From assembly GCF_030160655.1 (NCBI RefSeq), contig NZ_BSOT01000005.1:744001-808000 (forward strand): 64,000 bases of DNA. The letters run 5' to 3'. The number at the start of each line of letters is the position of its first letter. The stretch's first letter is position 1. The position numbers and the translations under genes were made by a program. Positions 17,150-25,560 of the stretch are shown here, piece after piece. The notes under the pieces are model-generated. The model was given only the letters and a program-made list of their open reading frames with translations. It did no database searches and had not been told where the DNA came from. The DNA is from Agaribacter marinus. Lineage in GTDB: Bacteria; Pseudomonadota; Gammaproteobacteria; Enterobacterales; Alteromonadaceae.

Positions 17150-18535
17150 ATGGATGTATTAAATGTTGAAAACGAACTTCGCGAAGTTGTAGCCAGAGTA
17201 GTGACTCAAGTAGAGCTTGCGAGCAAGCAAGGCCGCTTAGACATAAATTTAGCGATGGAAGATGCTTTTATTCCCATCCTTAAAGAGTTGTTTCACCTAC
17301 CAAAGCTGCACAATTTGAATGCCAAGCAGAAGAATTATCCTGGAATAGACTTAGGAGATGAATATGATCGGGTCGCATTTCAGGTAACCGCAACTACAGA
17401 CCTTGAAAAGGTCAAGAAAACACTCTCAATCTTTATTGATAAAGACTACCAGTCAAACTTTGATGAGCTCTTTATTTTGATGCTTGTAGGCAAACAGAAG
17501 AGCTATTCTCAACAGGCCATTGATAAAATAACGGGACCGACATTTAGCTTTAATGCGAAAACGCAGATCATAGATTGCGGTGACATTTTGTCAAAACTAA
17601 CAGACTTAAGAGTAACTGCACAACGTCGCATATTGCATGAATTTAAACTCATTCTTGGTGAAATTGATGGTTATTTAGCGCTACGCGAACCCAAAACTGA
17701 TGTACCAGTTGTATTCACGTCAAATCTAGCGCCCATTAACTTTCCGCCAAAGGTTTTCATCGCTGAGACAACAATAAACAAAAAGGATGTGCTTTCCCGA
17801 GCAAAGAAAGAACTAGAATACAAGGGCAGAAAGTCAGATATGCTCATGTGCATTCGTCTTGCTCTACAACTTGAAGGGTCTAGATTTGTAGGATGGGCCT
17901 TTCATGATGGGAAAATTTTCACGTTTGATGACTTCGAAGCTAACACTGCGCTTAAGTCTCTAATTGATGTCGGAACAATCGAGGAAGTCGGTAGTGATGA
18001 GTTATATAACTCAGAATATGTCGAATATGAAAATGTGTTTAAGTCGCTGCTTCAAGGTCAAATACGGGAGCAACTGCTACCACATAATGTAAATTTCGAT
18101 ATGTATGAAAAGCAATTTTATTTCAACAGAGAAAGCGAAAAGCAAACTCATAGAAAAGAAACATGGAAAGGCATGAAAACAGCCCATAGAACAGTTTTTG
18201 AGCGTGTTGATAGTAAAAAAGAGCCAGGAAGTCTAGCGCATTACAAGCACTTAAGCTTTAAATTAAGGTTTATTTATACAATGGGTCACTACCATGCCTT
18301 GATTGTGCCAAGTTGGCTTTATACCTATAACTCTTTTCGACGAAGCCGTTTTCACGACAAGCTAGTAACGAAGCAGAAGAAGCTTGAAAATAATCAAGCT
18401 GTTCGAAATTTAACTCGGTTCATTGCTTTTTATCTTTCTCAAATGACAGACCAAGAAGTTAAGTTTGGCTCCCTGATTCAGCTTGTTCCAGAAAACATCA
18501 CTGAAGATGTAGTCGATATCGATGAGGAGGAATAA
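17150..18535 (+). CDS. SMEK domain-APAZ protein, effector/partner subunit of a short prokaryotic Argonaute system
   Basis: The 461-residue protein has a strong ribosome site (AGAGGGAG) before ATG 17150. Residues 25-175 match the SMEK domain: DINLAMEDAFIPILKELF, YPGIDLGDEYDRVAFQVTAT and ELFILMLVGKQKSY. The E...GID...AFQVT pattern resembles a PD-(D/E)XK nuclease core with QxT in place of (D/E)xK (my inference). Residues 190-461 look like APAZ: after a divergent middle come HYKHLSFKLRFIYTMGHYHAL, VPSWLYTYNSF, SRFHDKL and ENNQAVRNLTRFIAFYL, as at the ends of TIR-APAZ and SIR2-APAZ partners. In those systems APAZ binds the Argonaute and the N-terminal domain kills the cell on invader detection. 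It lies 3 bp before the Argonaute gene and behind a LexA box. The SMEK activity is unknown. Confidence 0.75.
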   Translation: MDVLNVENELREVVARVVTQVELASKQGRLDINLAMEDAFIPILKELFHLPKLHNLNAKQKNYPGIDLGDEYDRVAFQVTATTDLEKVKKTLSIFIDKDYQSNFDELFILMLVGKQKSYSQQAIDKITGPTFSFNAKTQIIDCGDILSKLTDLRVTAQRRILHEFKLILGEIDGYLALREPKTDVPVVFTSNLAPINFPPKVFIAETTINKKDVLSRAKKELEYKGRKSDMLMCIRLALQLEGSRFVGWAFHDGKIFTFDDFEANTALKSLIDVGTIEEVGSDELYNSEYVEYENVFKSLLQGQIREQLLPHNVNFDMYEKQFYFNRESEKQTHRKETWKGMKTAHRTVFERVDSKKEPGSLAHYKHLSFKLRFIYTMGHYHALIVPSWLYTYNSFRRSRFHDKLVTKQKKLENNQAVRNLTRFIAFYLSQMTDQEVKFGSLIQLVPENITEDVVDIDEEE

Positions 18536-18538
18536 CGA

Positions 18539-19957
18539 GTGAAGGTTACCGTAATTGAAGAGCCACTATTAGAATTTGGTAAAGGAACTCATATTTGTCC
18601 GCGTAATGGAATTGAACGAATGGGTGTTTATGATACGAAGGATGAACTTAGGCGTTCAGAGCTTAGACTTGGAATAGTAGGCAGGGGAGAGGGGGTAGAT
18701 AAACTAGACGTTTGGTTGGACTTATGTCGCAATGGTATCGTCGGAAAAGAAAGTGAATTATCAAACCTGTTTAAAGGATTTGGTGGCGTTTCGGCGGACT
18801 ATGGTTTTTTCACGCGATTATTATCTTCACCAAGTTTTACTCGTGCAATTCAGAAATCCTCAATTGTGAAAGTTAGCCGTATCAAAACAAGAGAAGAGCG
18901 AGTAGTCACAGCAGTTAACTTATATTACGAACAAGTCCAATTTCTCGCAGAAAATCGAGCCATTGATGTCATAATATGCGTGATACCAGAAGAGCTATTC
19001 GTGTCATTGACGCAGAAAGATTCTGGCTCAAAAAAAGATACCGGTGCAATAGAGCAATACATGGAGCACGACTTTAGACGCCTGTTGAAAGCCAAGTGTA
19101 TGCACCTTGGTATACCGTTGCAACTTGTTCTAGAGAGTACGTTGTTAACAGGCAAAGCGAATAGGGGCAATCAAGACGATGCTACTCGTGCCTGGAATTT
19201 TGCAACGGCTTTGTACTATAAAGGCAACAAGACTGTCCCGTGGAGATTAAAAGAAGAACGATTTAAGCCAAAAAGTTGTTACGTCGGTATCGGGTTCTAC
19301 AAGAGTCGGGATGGTGAGACTATATCAACAAGTCTTGCGCAAGTATTTGATGAATTTGGTCATGGCGTTATTTTGCGCGGAACACCTGTAGTCATTGACA
19401 AAAATGACAAGCGACCATTTATGTCAGAAGAACAAGCATACAATTTGTTAAGCTCAGCGTTATCTGAATACGATAAAGCGTTGATGCAAATGCCAGCCAG
19501 AATCGTTATACATAAGACTTCAAAATTTCGCGACACAGAAATCAGAGGGTTTTGTCGCGTGCTAGAAGAGAAAAGCGTGCGTTCGAAGGACTTTGTTTCT
19601 ATCACGAATACGGATATACGATTATTTAGTCAAACAAGCTATCCACCAAAGAGAGGTACATTACTTTCAATAAATGAAAATGAAGGCGTTCTGTACACAC
19701 GCGGCACCATCGATTTTTATCAAACTTATCCTGGCGCGTATGTACCTAATCCATTGAAAATAGATGTGTATGAAAACGATTCATCATTAGAAGAATTAGC
19801 AGAGGAAATTCTGGGTTTGACCAAAATGAATTGGAATAACACACAGCTAGATGGGCGACTACCGATAACGCTTGAGTGTGCCAAAAAAGTAGGCGATATA
19901 ATGAAATATGTTGATGTAGGCGAAAAACCTCAAGTTAGTTACAGTTTTTACATGTAA
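18539..19957 (+). CDS. Short prokaryotic Argonaute (MID-PIWI, catalytically inactive)
   Basis: GTG start behind GAGGAGGAATAAC. The 472-residue length fits short pAgos lacking N and PAZ domains. The opening RLGIVGRGEGVDKLDVWL is the typical short-pAgo beta strand. The MID region has AIDVIICVIPEELF and DFRRLLKAKCMHLGIPLQLV, with the Lys of the guide 5'-phosphate pocket. PIWI covers about 220-472 (ATALYYKGNKTVPW, SCYVGIGFYKS, ARIVIHKTSKFRDTEIRGF, then a C-terminal YPGAYVPNPLKI strand). In active Agos the first and third catalytic positions are Asp; here they read GIGFYK and IHKTSK, so no slicer activity is expected. It should load a guide, find a target nucleic acid and activate the SMEK-APAZ partner. 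Confidence 0.85.
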   Translation: MKVTVIEEPLLEFGKGTHICPRNGIERMGVYDTKDELRRSELRLGIVGRGEGVDKLDVWLDLCRNGIVGKESELSNLFKGFGGVSADYGFFTRLLSSPSFTRAIQKSSIVKVSRIKTREERVVTAVNLYYEQVQFLAENRAIDVIICVIPEELFVSLTQKDSGSKKDTGAIEQYMEHDFRRLLKAKCMHLGIPLQLVLESTLLTGKANRGNQDDATRAWNFATALYYKGNKTVPWRLKEERFKPKSCYVGIGFYKSRDGETISTSLAQVFDEFGHGVILRGTPVVIDKNDKRPFMSEEQAYNLLSSALSEYDKALMQMPARIVIHKTSKFRDTEIRGFCRVLEEKSVRSKDFVSITNTDIRLFSQTSYPPKRGTLLSINENEGVLYTRGTIDFYQTYPGAYVPNPLKIDVYENDSSLEELAEEILGLTKMNWNNTQLDGRLPITLECAKKVGDIMKYVDVGEKPQVSYSFYM

Positions 19958-20000
19958 CACCCCGTATGTCTAATACGGTTCAGTATTAGACATAGGGTGT
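19957..20000. repeat. Long inverted repeat between the Argonaute gene and the recombinase
   Basis: ACACCC + TATGTCTAATAC on the left pair with GTATTAGACATA + GGGTGT on the right (18 bp in all, a 2 nt CG bulge, 6 nt loop). It begins at the Argonaute stop codon and lies 47 bp before the recombinase start. Without a T-run it is an unusual terminator; it could also be a recombinase core site. Confidence 0.65.
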
Positions 20001-20047
20001 AAGGGTACGTTATAGTGTTGTCATCTTAACCTACAATAAAAACACAC

Positions 20048-21286
20048 TTGGCCAACACTAAACCCACACCGTTGTTTCCCACGTATACTGAGCTGGCAGA
20101 ACTCAGTCTGTCTGACTATCCACAGCTACGTTCATTCTTAGATAAGCAACCAACATGGATGAGACAACACTGGGACTGGGCGAAAGAATATCTTTTATAT
20201 ATCGGTCGCAACAAATCACAACACACCTATGTGCGTTTTAGAAATGATATCGAAAAGTTTCTACTGTGGGTTTTCATGGTGGATAAGCAGCCAGTAGACG
20301 ATTTACGCAAATCAGATATTTTGCGATACATTGATTTTTGTGTGGCGCCACCGGTTAAATGGATAAGTACGCAGCTCCATGATCGATTTAGCCTCAATAA
20401 TGGTTACTTTGCTTCAAACCTTAAGTGGACGCCGTTCAGACAAACGCCGCCTAAATACGATAAGGAAAGAGTGCTTGATCCGAAAAAGTACCAACCGTCA
20501 TTGCAGACCCTCGAATCTACCTTTGTGGCATTAAGCTCTTTTTATCGCCATCTCATCGATGAAGAAATTTGTTTCGGCAATCCTATTCCATTAGCAAAAC
20601 GTGACTGTAAATATTTGATAAAAGACAGTCAGGTGAAAACGATCAGTCGATTAACAGAACAGCAATGGCAATATCTCTTAGATACCGCAGTTGAGATGGC
20701 TGATAACGATCCGCTTGTGGAGCGCAATTTATTCGTTATTGCTACCATGAAAACCCTATTCTTAAGGCTTTCAGAGCTCTCAGAACGCCAAGATTGGACA
20801 CCGTTGATGAGTCATTTTTGGACAGATGAGGATAACAACTGGTGGTTTAAGGCCTATGGAAAAGGCAAAAAGATTAGAGATATCACGGTACCACCGGGTT
20901 ATCTTACGTTTTTGAAACGATATAGAGAATGGCGTGGACTGTCACCGTTGCCATCCAAAGGTGAACAAACCGTGTTGGTCGAAAAAATACGAGGTCGTGG
21001 AGGTTTAACAAGCCGTCAAATATCCAGGCTCGTGCAGCAAGTATTTGACGCAGCTTTCGATAAGATGAAGTCAGAACAAGGAGTAGAAGCCGCACAGAAA
21101 TTAAATGAAGCAACGACACATTACTTGCGTCACACCGGTGCCAGCATGGAGATTGAACGTGACAGGCCTTTGAAAGATTTATCTGAGGATCTAGGTCATT
21201 CAAGTAGTGCGACCACTGACACAGTTTATGTGCAAGTGGAGCGAAAACGCCGAGCAGCATCAGGTAAAGATAGAAAAGTTCAATAG
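20048..21286 (+). CDS. Tyrosine recombinase/integrase
   Basis: The 412-residue protein starts at a TTG (20048) because N-terminal sequence typical of the family (LSLSDYPQLRSFLDKQPTWMRQHWDWAKEYLLYIG) lies upstream of the first internal ATG; the exact start is uncertain. A SAM-like arm-binding domain (SQHTYVRFRNDIEKFLLWVF) is followed by the catalytic domain. The visible catalytic residues are Arg in LFLRLSELSE, Lys in YGKGKKIRDI, HYLRHTG (H-x-x-R), LGHSSSATTDTVY (His and Tyr nucleophile). All look intact. It sits between the Argonaute operon and mer, suggesting that part of the island arrived by site-specific recombination. No second recombinase or attachment repeat could be proved. Confidence 0.87.
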   Translation: MANTKPTPLFPTYTELAELSLSDYPQLRSFLDKQPTWMRQHWDWAKEYLLYIGRNKSQHTYVRFRNDIEKFLLWVFMVDKQPVDDLRKSDILRYIDFCVAPPVKWISTQLHDRFSLNNGYFASNLKWTPFRQTPPKYDKERVLDPKKYQPSLQTLESTFVALSSFYRHLIDEEICFGNPIPLAKRDCKYLIKDSQVKTISRLTEQQWQYLLDTAVEMADNDPLVERNLFVIATMKTLFLRLSELSERQDWTPLMSHFWTDEDNNWWFKAYGKGKKIRDITVPPGYLTFLKRYREWRGLSPLPSKGEQTVLVEKIRGRGGLTSRQISRLVQQVFDAAFDKMKSEQGVEAAQKLNEATTHYLRHTGASMEIERDRPLKDLSEDLGHSSSATTDTVYVQVERKRRAASGKDRKVQ

Positions 21287-21378
21287 CTACATTTGACATT
21301 TAGTTAGGCAATATCTCGGCTTAAGCCCTTGATATAACTACTTGTGTCTTACAATTATATTGTAGAGGTGATTCGCTT

Positions 21379-21768
21379 ATGTCAGGGACAATCGGAAAGA
21401 TTGCAAAACTAATCGGTGTGAATAAAGAAACTATTCGCTTTTATGAGCGCAATGGCTTAATCAGTCAGCCACAAAAGCCCTCTGAGGGTTATCGAGTATA
21501 TCCTAAGGAAACGGTTGATAGGATCCGATTCATAAAACGCGCTCAAGAATTAGGATTTACGCTTAAAGAAATAGAATCTCTGCTGTCGTTAAATAGCGAG
21601 TGCTGTAGCAAGGTAGAAGCGCTAGCAAAACAGAGACTTGCATCTGTGCAATCTAAGCTGGAAGACCTAAAACAATTAGAGCATGCGCTATTGGAGAGCA
21701 TCACTAAGTGTCAGACGAATGATGATGATAGCCATTGCCCCATTATTAATGCCTTGTCACCAAAGTAA
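21379..21768 (+). CDS. merR: Mercury-responsive regulator MerR
   Basis: The 129-residue protein has a MerR DNA-binding start (IGKIAKLIGVNKETIRFYERNGLI). Cys are at residues 75/76, 111 and 120: the 35 and 9 residue spacings from Cys76 equal those of the three Hg(II) ligands of Tn501/Tn21 MerR (82, 117, 126). Unlike classic mer operons, where merR is divergent, here it lies upstream in the same direction as merTPA, with the operator in the 123 bp gap. It represses and then activates merT-P-A on Hg(II) binding. Confidence 0.92.
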   Translation: MSGTIGKIAKLIGVNKETIRFYERNGLISQPQKPSEGYRVYPKETVDRIRFIKRAQELGFTLKEIESLLSLNSECCSKVEALAKQRLASVQSKLEDLKQLEHALLESITKCQTNDDDSHCPIINALSPK

Positions 21769-21827
21769 ATGTATCTAACTATCTAGAGCATCCCGCTAAC
21801 AAATCACAATGAAATAACTAATCAAGC

Positions 21828-21859
21828 TTGACTCTGTACTAAGGTACATACTTTATACT
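21828..21859 (+). promoter_or_regulatory. mer promoter/operator
   Basis: -35 TTGACT at 21828-21833, -10 TATACT at 21854-21859, 20 bp spacer. The spacer has the GTAC-N4-GTAC dyad (CTGTACTAAGGTACAT) of known mer operators. Confidence 0.85.
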
Positions 21860-21891
21860 CGGTGCTATCTTATCCAATATCGAGATTAAAT

Positions 21892-22239
21892 ATGATCAAC
21901 GACGACTCTAAAATGCCGATGGTGGGAGGTATTATCGCGGCGATCGGGGCAGGCATTTGTTGTGTAGGTCCGTTAGTCCTATTGTTGCTTGGAATAAGTG
22001 GCTCATGGATTAGTAGCCTAACCGCTTTTGAACCATACCGTCCAGTTTTTGTAGTGACCGTCATGCTCTTCCTTGGCTATGCAGGTTATAAAATCCATCG
22101 GCCGATTGAAAAATGCCAACCAGGCAGTGTCTGCGCAATTCCGCAAACAAGGCGTCGTCGTCAAATTGCCTTTTGGATAACGTCATTAATAGCACTTGTT
22201 TTGGTCACAAGTAACTATTGGCTAGTTTGGTTAATCTGA
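21892..22239 (+). CDS. merT: Mercuric ion transporter MerT
   Basis: Start ATG 21892; an in-frame GTG at 21862 is directly downstream of the -10 and unlikely. The 115-residue protein has three TM helices. Helix 1 carries the vicinal Cys pair (GAGICCVGPLVL), and the cytosolic loop holds a second pair (EKCQPGSVCAIP). These are the residues that take Hg(II) from MerP and pass it to MerA. The gene order merR-T-P-A supports the call. Confidence 0.92.
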   Translation: MINDDSKMPMVGGIIAAIGAGICCVGPLVLLLLGISGSWISSLTAFEPYRPVFVVTVMLFLGYAGYKIHRPIEKCQPGSVCAIPQTRRRRQIAFWITSLIALVLVTSNYWLVWLI

Positions 22240-22289
22240 TTTCAAGAACCTTACACAATCCCTAAAACATTTTAAAACAGGAAAATATT

Positions 22290-22568
22290 ATGAAAAAACT
22301 ATTACTTACGATGGCTTTACTTTCAAGCACCACCGCGTGGGCAGAGTTAAAAACAGTCACGCTAGAAGTACCAAGCATGAATTGTGTTACTTGTCCCGTT
22401 ACGGTCAAATTAGCACTGAAAAAAGTGGAAGGTGTGAAAACAGTCGAAGCCACATATGAGCCAAATGAAGCTATTGTTACTTTCGACGATACGAAAACCA
22501 ATACAAAAGAGTTAATGGCAGCCACCGAGAATGCAGGCTATTCGTCAAACGTAAAAAGTAGCGATTAA
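22290..22568 (+). CDS. merP: Periplasmic mercury-binding protein MerP
   Basis: The 92-residue protein has a signal peptide (MKKLLLTMALLSSTTAWA) and a heavy-metal-associated domain with MNCVTCPVTVKLAL. The two Cys of the GMxCxxC motif bind Hg(II) in the periplasm for transfer to MerT. The mature domain of about 73 residues has normal MerP size. It lies 50 bp after merT and 3 bp before merA. Confidence 0.93.
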   Translation: MKKLLLTMALLSSTTAWAELKTVTLEVPSMNCVTCPVTVKLALKKVEGVKTVEATYEPNEAIVTFDDTKTNTKELMAATENAGYSSNVKSSD

Positions 22569-22571
22569 TCT

Positions 22572-24011
22572 ATGAACGCACAAGGCAGCTCTAATTGTTG
22601 TGCAAGCAAGGCGAAGCAACTTCATGTTGCTATTATTGGCAGTGGATCTGCGGCATTCTCGTGCGCCATTAAAGCGGCAGAAAATGGTGCAAGGGTCACC
22701 ATAATAGAAGGAGCCGACGTTATAGGCGGGTGTTGTGTTAATGTCGGCTGCGTTCCATCTAAAATTCTCATCCGCGCCGCTCAATTAGCACATCAACAAC
22801 GAAGCAACCCTTTTACAGGCATTGAAGACCACGAACCTAAGATAGACCGCACGCTTTTATCGCATCAACAAATCAGTCGCGTTGACGAATTGAGAACTGC
22901 CAAATACCAAAATATACTGAAAAACAATCCGGCATTAACCTTGATTAAGGGGTATGCGCGGTTTAGTAGCAAAAATGCGCTGAACATTACCCATGCTGAC
23001 GGTACAGAAGTAACACTACTTGCAGACAAATTTCTTATTGCAACAGGCTCAACACCCACTTTCCCTAAAATAGAAGGACTACAAAACACCCCCTATTGGA
23101 CTTCAACAGAAGCGTTGTTCGAAAAAGAGCTACCTAAGAGCCTTGCAGTAATTGGCTCATCGGTTGTCGCTGTAGAAATTGCTCAGGCATATGCTCGATT
23201 AGGTTGCCAAGTTACTATTTTAGCGCGCAGTACCTTGTTGAAAAGTGAGGATCCACTGTTGGGTGATAGATTAAGTCAGTGTTTTGAGAAAGAGGGCATT
23301 GAAATAATAAATAATACCCAAGTCACTCGAATCACTCATGATGACAATGGTTTTTTCATACAGACCGAAGATGAGCAAGTGCTCTGTGAGAAGTTATTGA
23401 TATCTACAGGTCGTCACGCAAACACTGTAGGACTTGATTTAGATGTAGTAGGTGTCAGGACCGATGGATCTGGCGCTGTCCTTGTTAATGAAAAGCTTGA
23501 GACAAATGTTTCTCATATCTACGCTGCAGGTGATTGCTCAACCATACCTCAATATGTGTATGTTGCGGCGGCTGCAGGCAGCCGTGCCGGTTCAAATATG
23601 ACTGGTGATAACTTGAAGCTAGACTTATCAATCATGCCTGCCGTTATTTTTACCGATCCGCAAGTTGCTACCGTTGGGTTATCAGAAGGTGAAGCTGAAA
23701 ATCAGGGAATAAGCGTTATTAGCCGCGTATTAGAAATGGAAAATGTGCCAAGAGCCTTAGCCAACTTTGAGACAGACGGCTTTATAAAGTTAGTGGCAGA
23801 TAAACAGTCTAATAAGCTTATCGGTGCGCAAATCTTAGCACACGAAGGTGGTGAGCTAATACAAAGTGCAGCCCTTGCTATACACAATCAAATGACAATT
23901 GAAGATTTAGCAAACCAGCTTTTTCCTTATCTAACCATGGTTGAAGGTCTGAAACTGTGTGCGCAGACTTTTAATAAAGATGTGAGTGAGTTGTCTTGTT
24001 GCGCTGGATAA
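22572..24011 (+). CDS. merA: Mercuric reductase MerA (without N-terminal HMA domain)
   Basis: The 479-residue flavoenzyme reduces Hg(II) to Hg(0) with NADPH. The FAD-binding GSGSAAFSCAIKAAENG, the redox pair GGCCVNVGCVPSK, the NADPH fold (AVIGSSVVAVEIAQAYARLG) and the AAGDCS motif are present. The C-terminal vicinal pair SCCAG, needed to receive Hg(II) at the active site, is intact. The NmerA/HMA domain of many MerA proteins is missing; an NCC in the first ten residues is the only N-terminal thiol site. It is the last gene of the mer operon. Confidence 0.95.
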   Translation: MNAQGSSNCCASKAKQLHVAIIGSGSAAFSCAIKAAENGARVTIIEGADVIGGCCVNVGCVPSKILIRAAQLAHQQRSNPFTGIEDHEPKIDRTLLSHQQISRVDELRTAKYQNILKNNPALTLIKGYARFSSKNALNITHADGTEVTLLADKFLIATGSTPTFPKIEGLQNTPYWTSTEALFEKELPKSLAVIGSSVVAVEIAQAYARLGCQVTILARSTLLKSEDPLLGDRLSQCFEKEGIEIINNTQVTRITHDDNGFFIQTEDEQVLCEKLLISTGRHANTVGLDLDVVGVRTDGSGAVLVNEKLETNVSHIYAAGDCSTIPQYVYVAAAAGSRAGSNMTGDNLKLDLSIMPAVIFTDPQVATVGLSEGEAENQGISVISRVLEMENVPRALANFETDGFIKLVADKQSNKLIGAQILAHEGGELIQSAALAIHNQMTIEDLANQLFPYLTMVEGLKLCAQTFNKDVSELSCCAG

Positions 24012-24573
24012 TAAATATAATTCTATTCACGAATTAACGCTACTCGACGGAGTATTTTTATAAAGTCAGTAAGAATCCAACAATAAAATCAGTTGCTTAC
24101 AAATATTCATCAAAATTTAGGGACCTAAACGGTAGTTCAGCCATTCATCTATAAAATTCGAATAGTAGGGGCAAGTATTATTTTTTTAATTTAACAACAA
24201 ACAAATACGGCTTAGAAAAAAGCGCTAAGAAAACCCCAAAAGGGGATGTTTATTGAGAGATTTGTGGATACTTTGTGATTAATATTTAATTTAACATAAT
24301 ATACATTATGCGAAATATCTATATGATGTGTATAACACTGTATGGACTCAAATGGCGCTCTGATACGCTTATGCTTGTGTTGCTTCGCGCTTCCGCTCAC
24401 GCACACTGCAACGCGTATTTGATTATGTTAAAACGAACAATGTTGACGTATTATCGTCCAGTCCAATTAAAGGAACCTTCCAAATTTGGGTTCCTCCATT
24501 AATCGGGTCTGCTTCTTAGTCATACTATGTTGTTCAAAACGGTATTGCCTAGACTAGCTCGTTAGCAATTGTG
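24012..24573. other. AT-rich gap between mer and the esterase gene
   Basis: No convincing gene. It holds a small hairpin CCCC-AAAA-GGGG at about 24235-24246, which on the minus strand is followed by TTTTCTT and could end the minus-strand esterase operon. A second hairpin AGGAACC...GGTTCCT lies near 24471-24495. A GC-richer patch (24350-24420) has partial inverted similarity (ATACGC / GCGTAT). The likely right boundary of the metal island lies here. Confidence 0.4.
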
Positions 24574-25560
24574 TTATTTGAATTTGAGTTCATGACGAGA
24601 GAAAAACTGCCATAAAATCTCATTCGCGGTGAAATCTTGAGATGTATTACCTAGCCACGTCACTGGTTTGTTGCCAGGCCAAGTATGACCACCATTTTTA
24701 ACAAAGTAATACTCTACGACAGCATCTTCATTACATCCTTGATAACGATACATAGTGGTTCTTGTGCCATCGTTAGGTGCTTTATCTTCAAGTAACTTTA
24801 CAACTGGCATATCAGAACAGTTATAAGTTTCGACAAACATGCTTATTGTTTCTTGCACTGGCCGTAAATTAGACAACTGCCCTTTTTGAGGTGGTAACAG
24901 GTCTTTTTCTCCATGAATAAATGCAATAGGTGTTACGTGGCGTGGCACACAATCACTGTGTGCGGTTGAACCTATGCCTGCAACAGATGCCATGGCAGCA
25001 AACGTCCCATCAGCCTCGCATACTAAACGAGATACCATCATGCCACCATTTGAAAAGCCAGCAACATACGCCTTTTTGGCGGAAGTTTTATATTGTTCAT
25101 GCACGCGACTAACTACGTTCTTTAAAAAACTCACATCATCAATACCTGAATTTACATTCAAAGCATTCCATTGAGTCATTAATTTTCCATCCAATTCAGT
25201 TGCAGCACTTTGTGGAAATACGACGACAAAGTTTTCACTATCAGCTAACGAATGCCAACGTTGAGACTTCATTAACGCATGGCTTGTTCCTGTGCGACCA
25301 TGAAGTGACAAAACTAAGGCTGATTTATTATCTGGTTGGTGGTTTGTTGGTAAATAAACAATATAGCTACGTTTAATGCCATTGTGATTAAAATTATGTT
25401 CAATTATCTTCCCACTATTACCATCAAAAGTGTGACTACCCTTAATATTAGTAGGTTTGAATACGTGGTCACTTGTTTGAGTGTTTGATGTACACGAAGT
25501 AAGCAATAATATTGTTAAAAAGGCGGCAATAGTTAGCGTTATACTCGATATATATCTCAT
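24574..25560 (-). CDS. Lipoprotein esterase, PHB-depolymerase/LpqC-like alpha/beta hydrolase
   Basis: ATG 25560 overlaps the symporter stop (TGATG); a GTG one codon earlier is possible. The 328-residue protein begins with a lipobox (LTILLLTSC), so it is a lipoprotein. The esterase domain has VLSLHGRTGTSHAL (oxyanion region), the nucleophile elbow GFSNGGMM, the acid in FIHGEKDLLPP and His in KNGGHTWPGN. This family includes poly-hydroxybutyrate depolymerases and feruloyl/acetyl-xylan esterases. Next to a sugar-acid type catabolic set it more likely releases an esterified substrate outside the cytoplasm. Confidence 0.78.
   Translation of the reverse strand: MRYISSITLTIAAFLTILLLTSCTSNTQTSDHVFKPTNIKGSHTFDGNSGKIIEHNFNHNGIKRSYIVYLPTNHQPDNKSALVLSLHGRTGTSHALMKSQRWHSLADSENFVVVFPQSAATELDGKLMTQWNALNVNSGIDDVSFLKNVVSRVHEQYKTSAKKAYVAGFSNGGMMVSRLVCEADGTFAAMASVAGIGSTAHSDCVPRHVTPIAFIHGEKDLLPPQKGQLSNLRPVQETISMFVETYNCSDMPVVKLLEDKAPNDGTRTTMYRYQGCNEDAVVEYYFVKNGGHTWPGNKPVTWLGNTSQDFTANEILWQFFSRHELKFK

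Noticed and set aside
20904-21299. A 131-codon minus-strand frame at the end of the recombinase gene.
   Set aside because: It is antisense to conserved catalytic codons and starts without a ribosome site.
24308-24502. A 64-codon frame in the gap after merA.
   Set aside because: Composition and lack of a ribosome site make it noise; no known family pattern.
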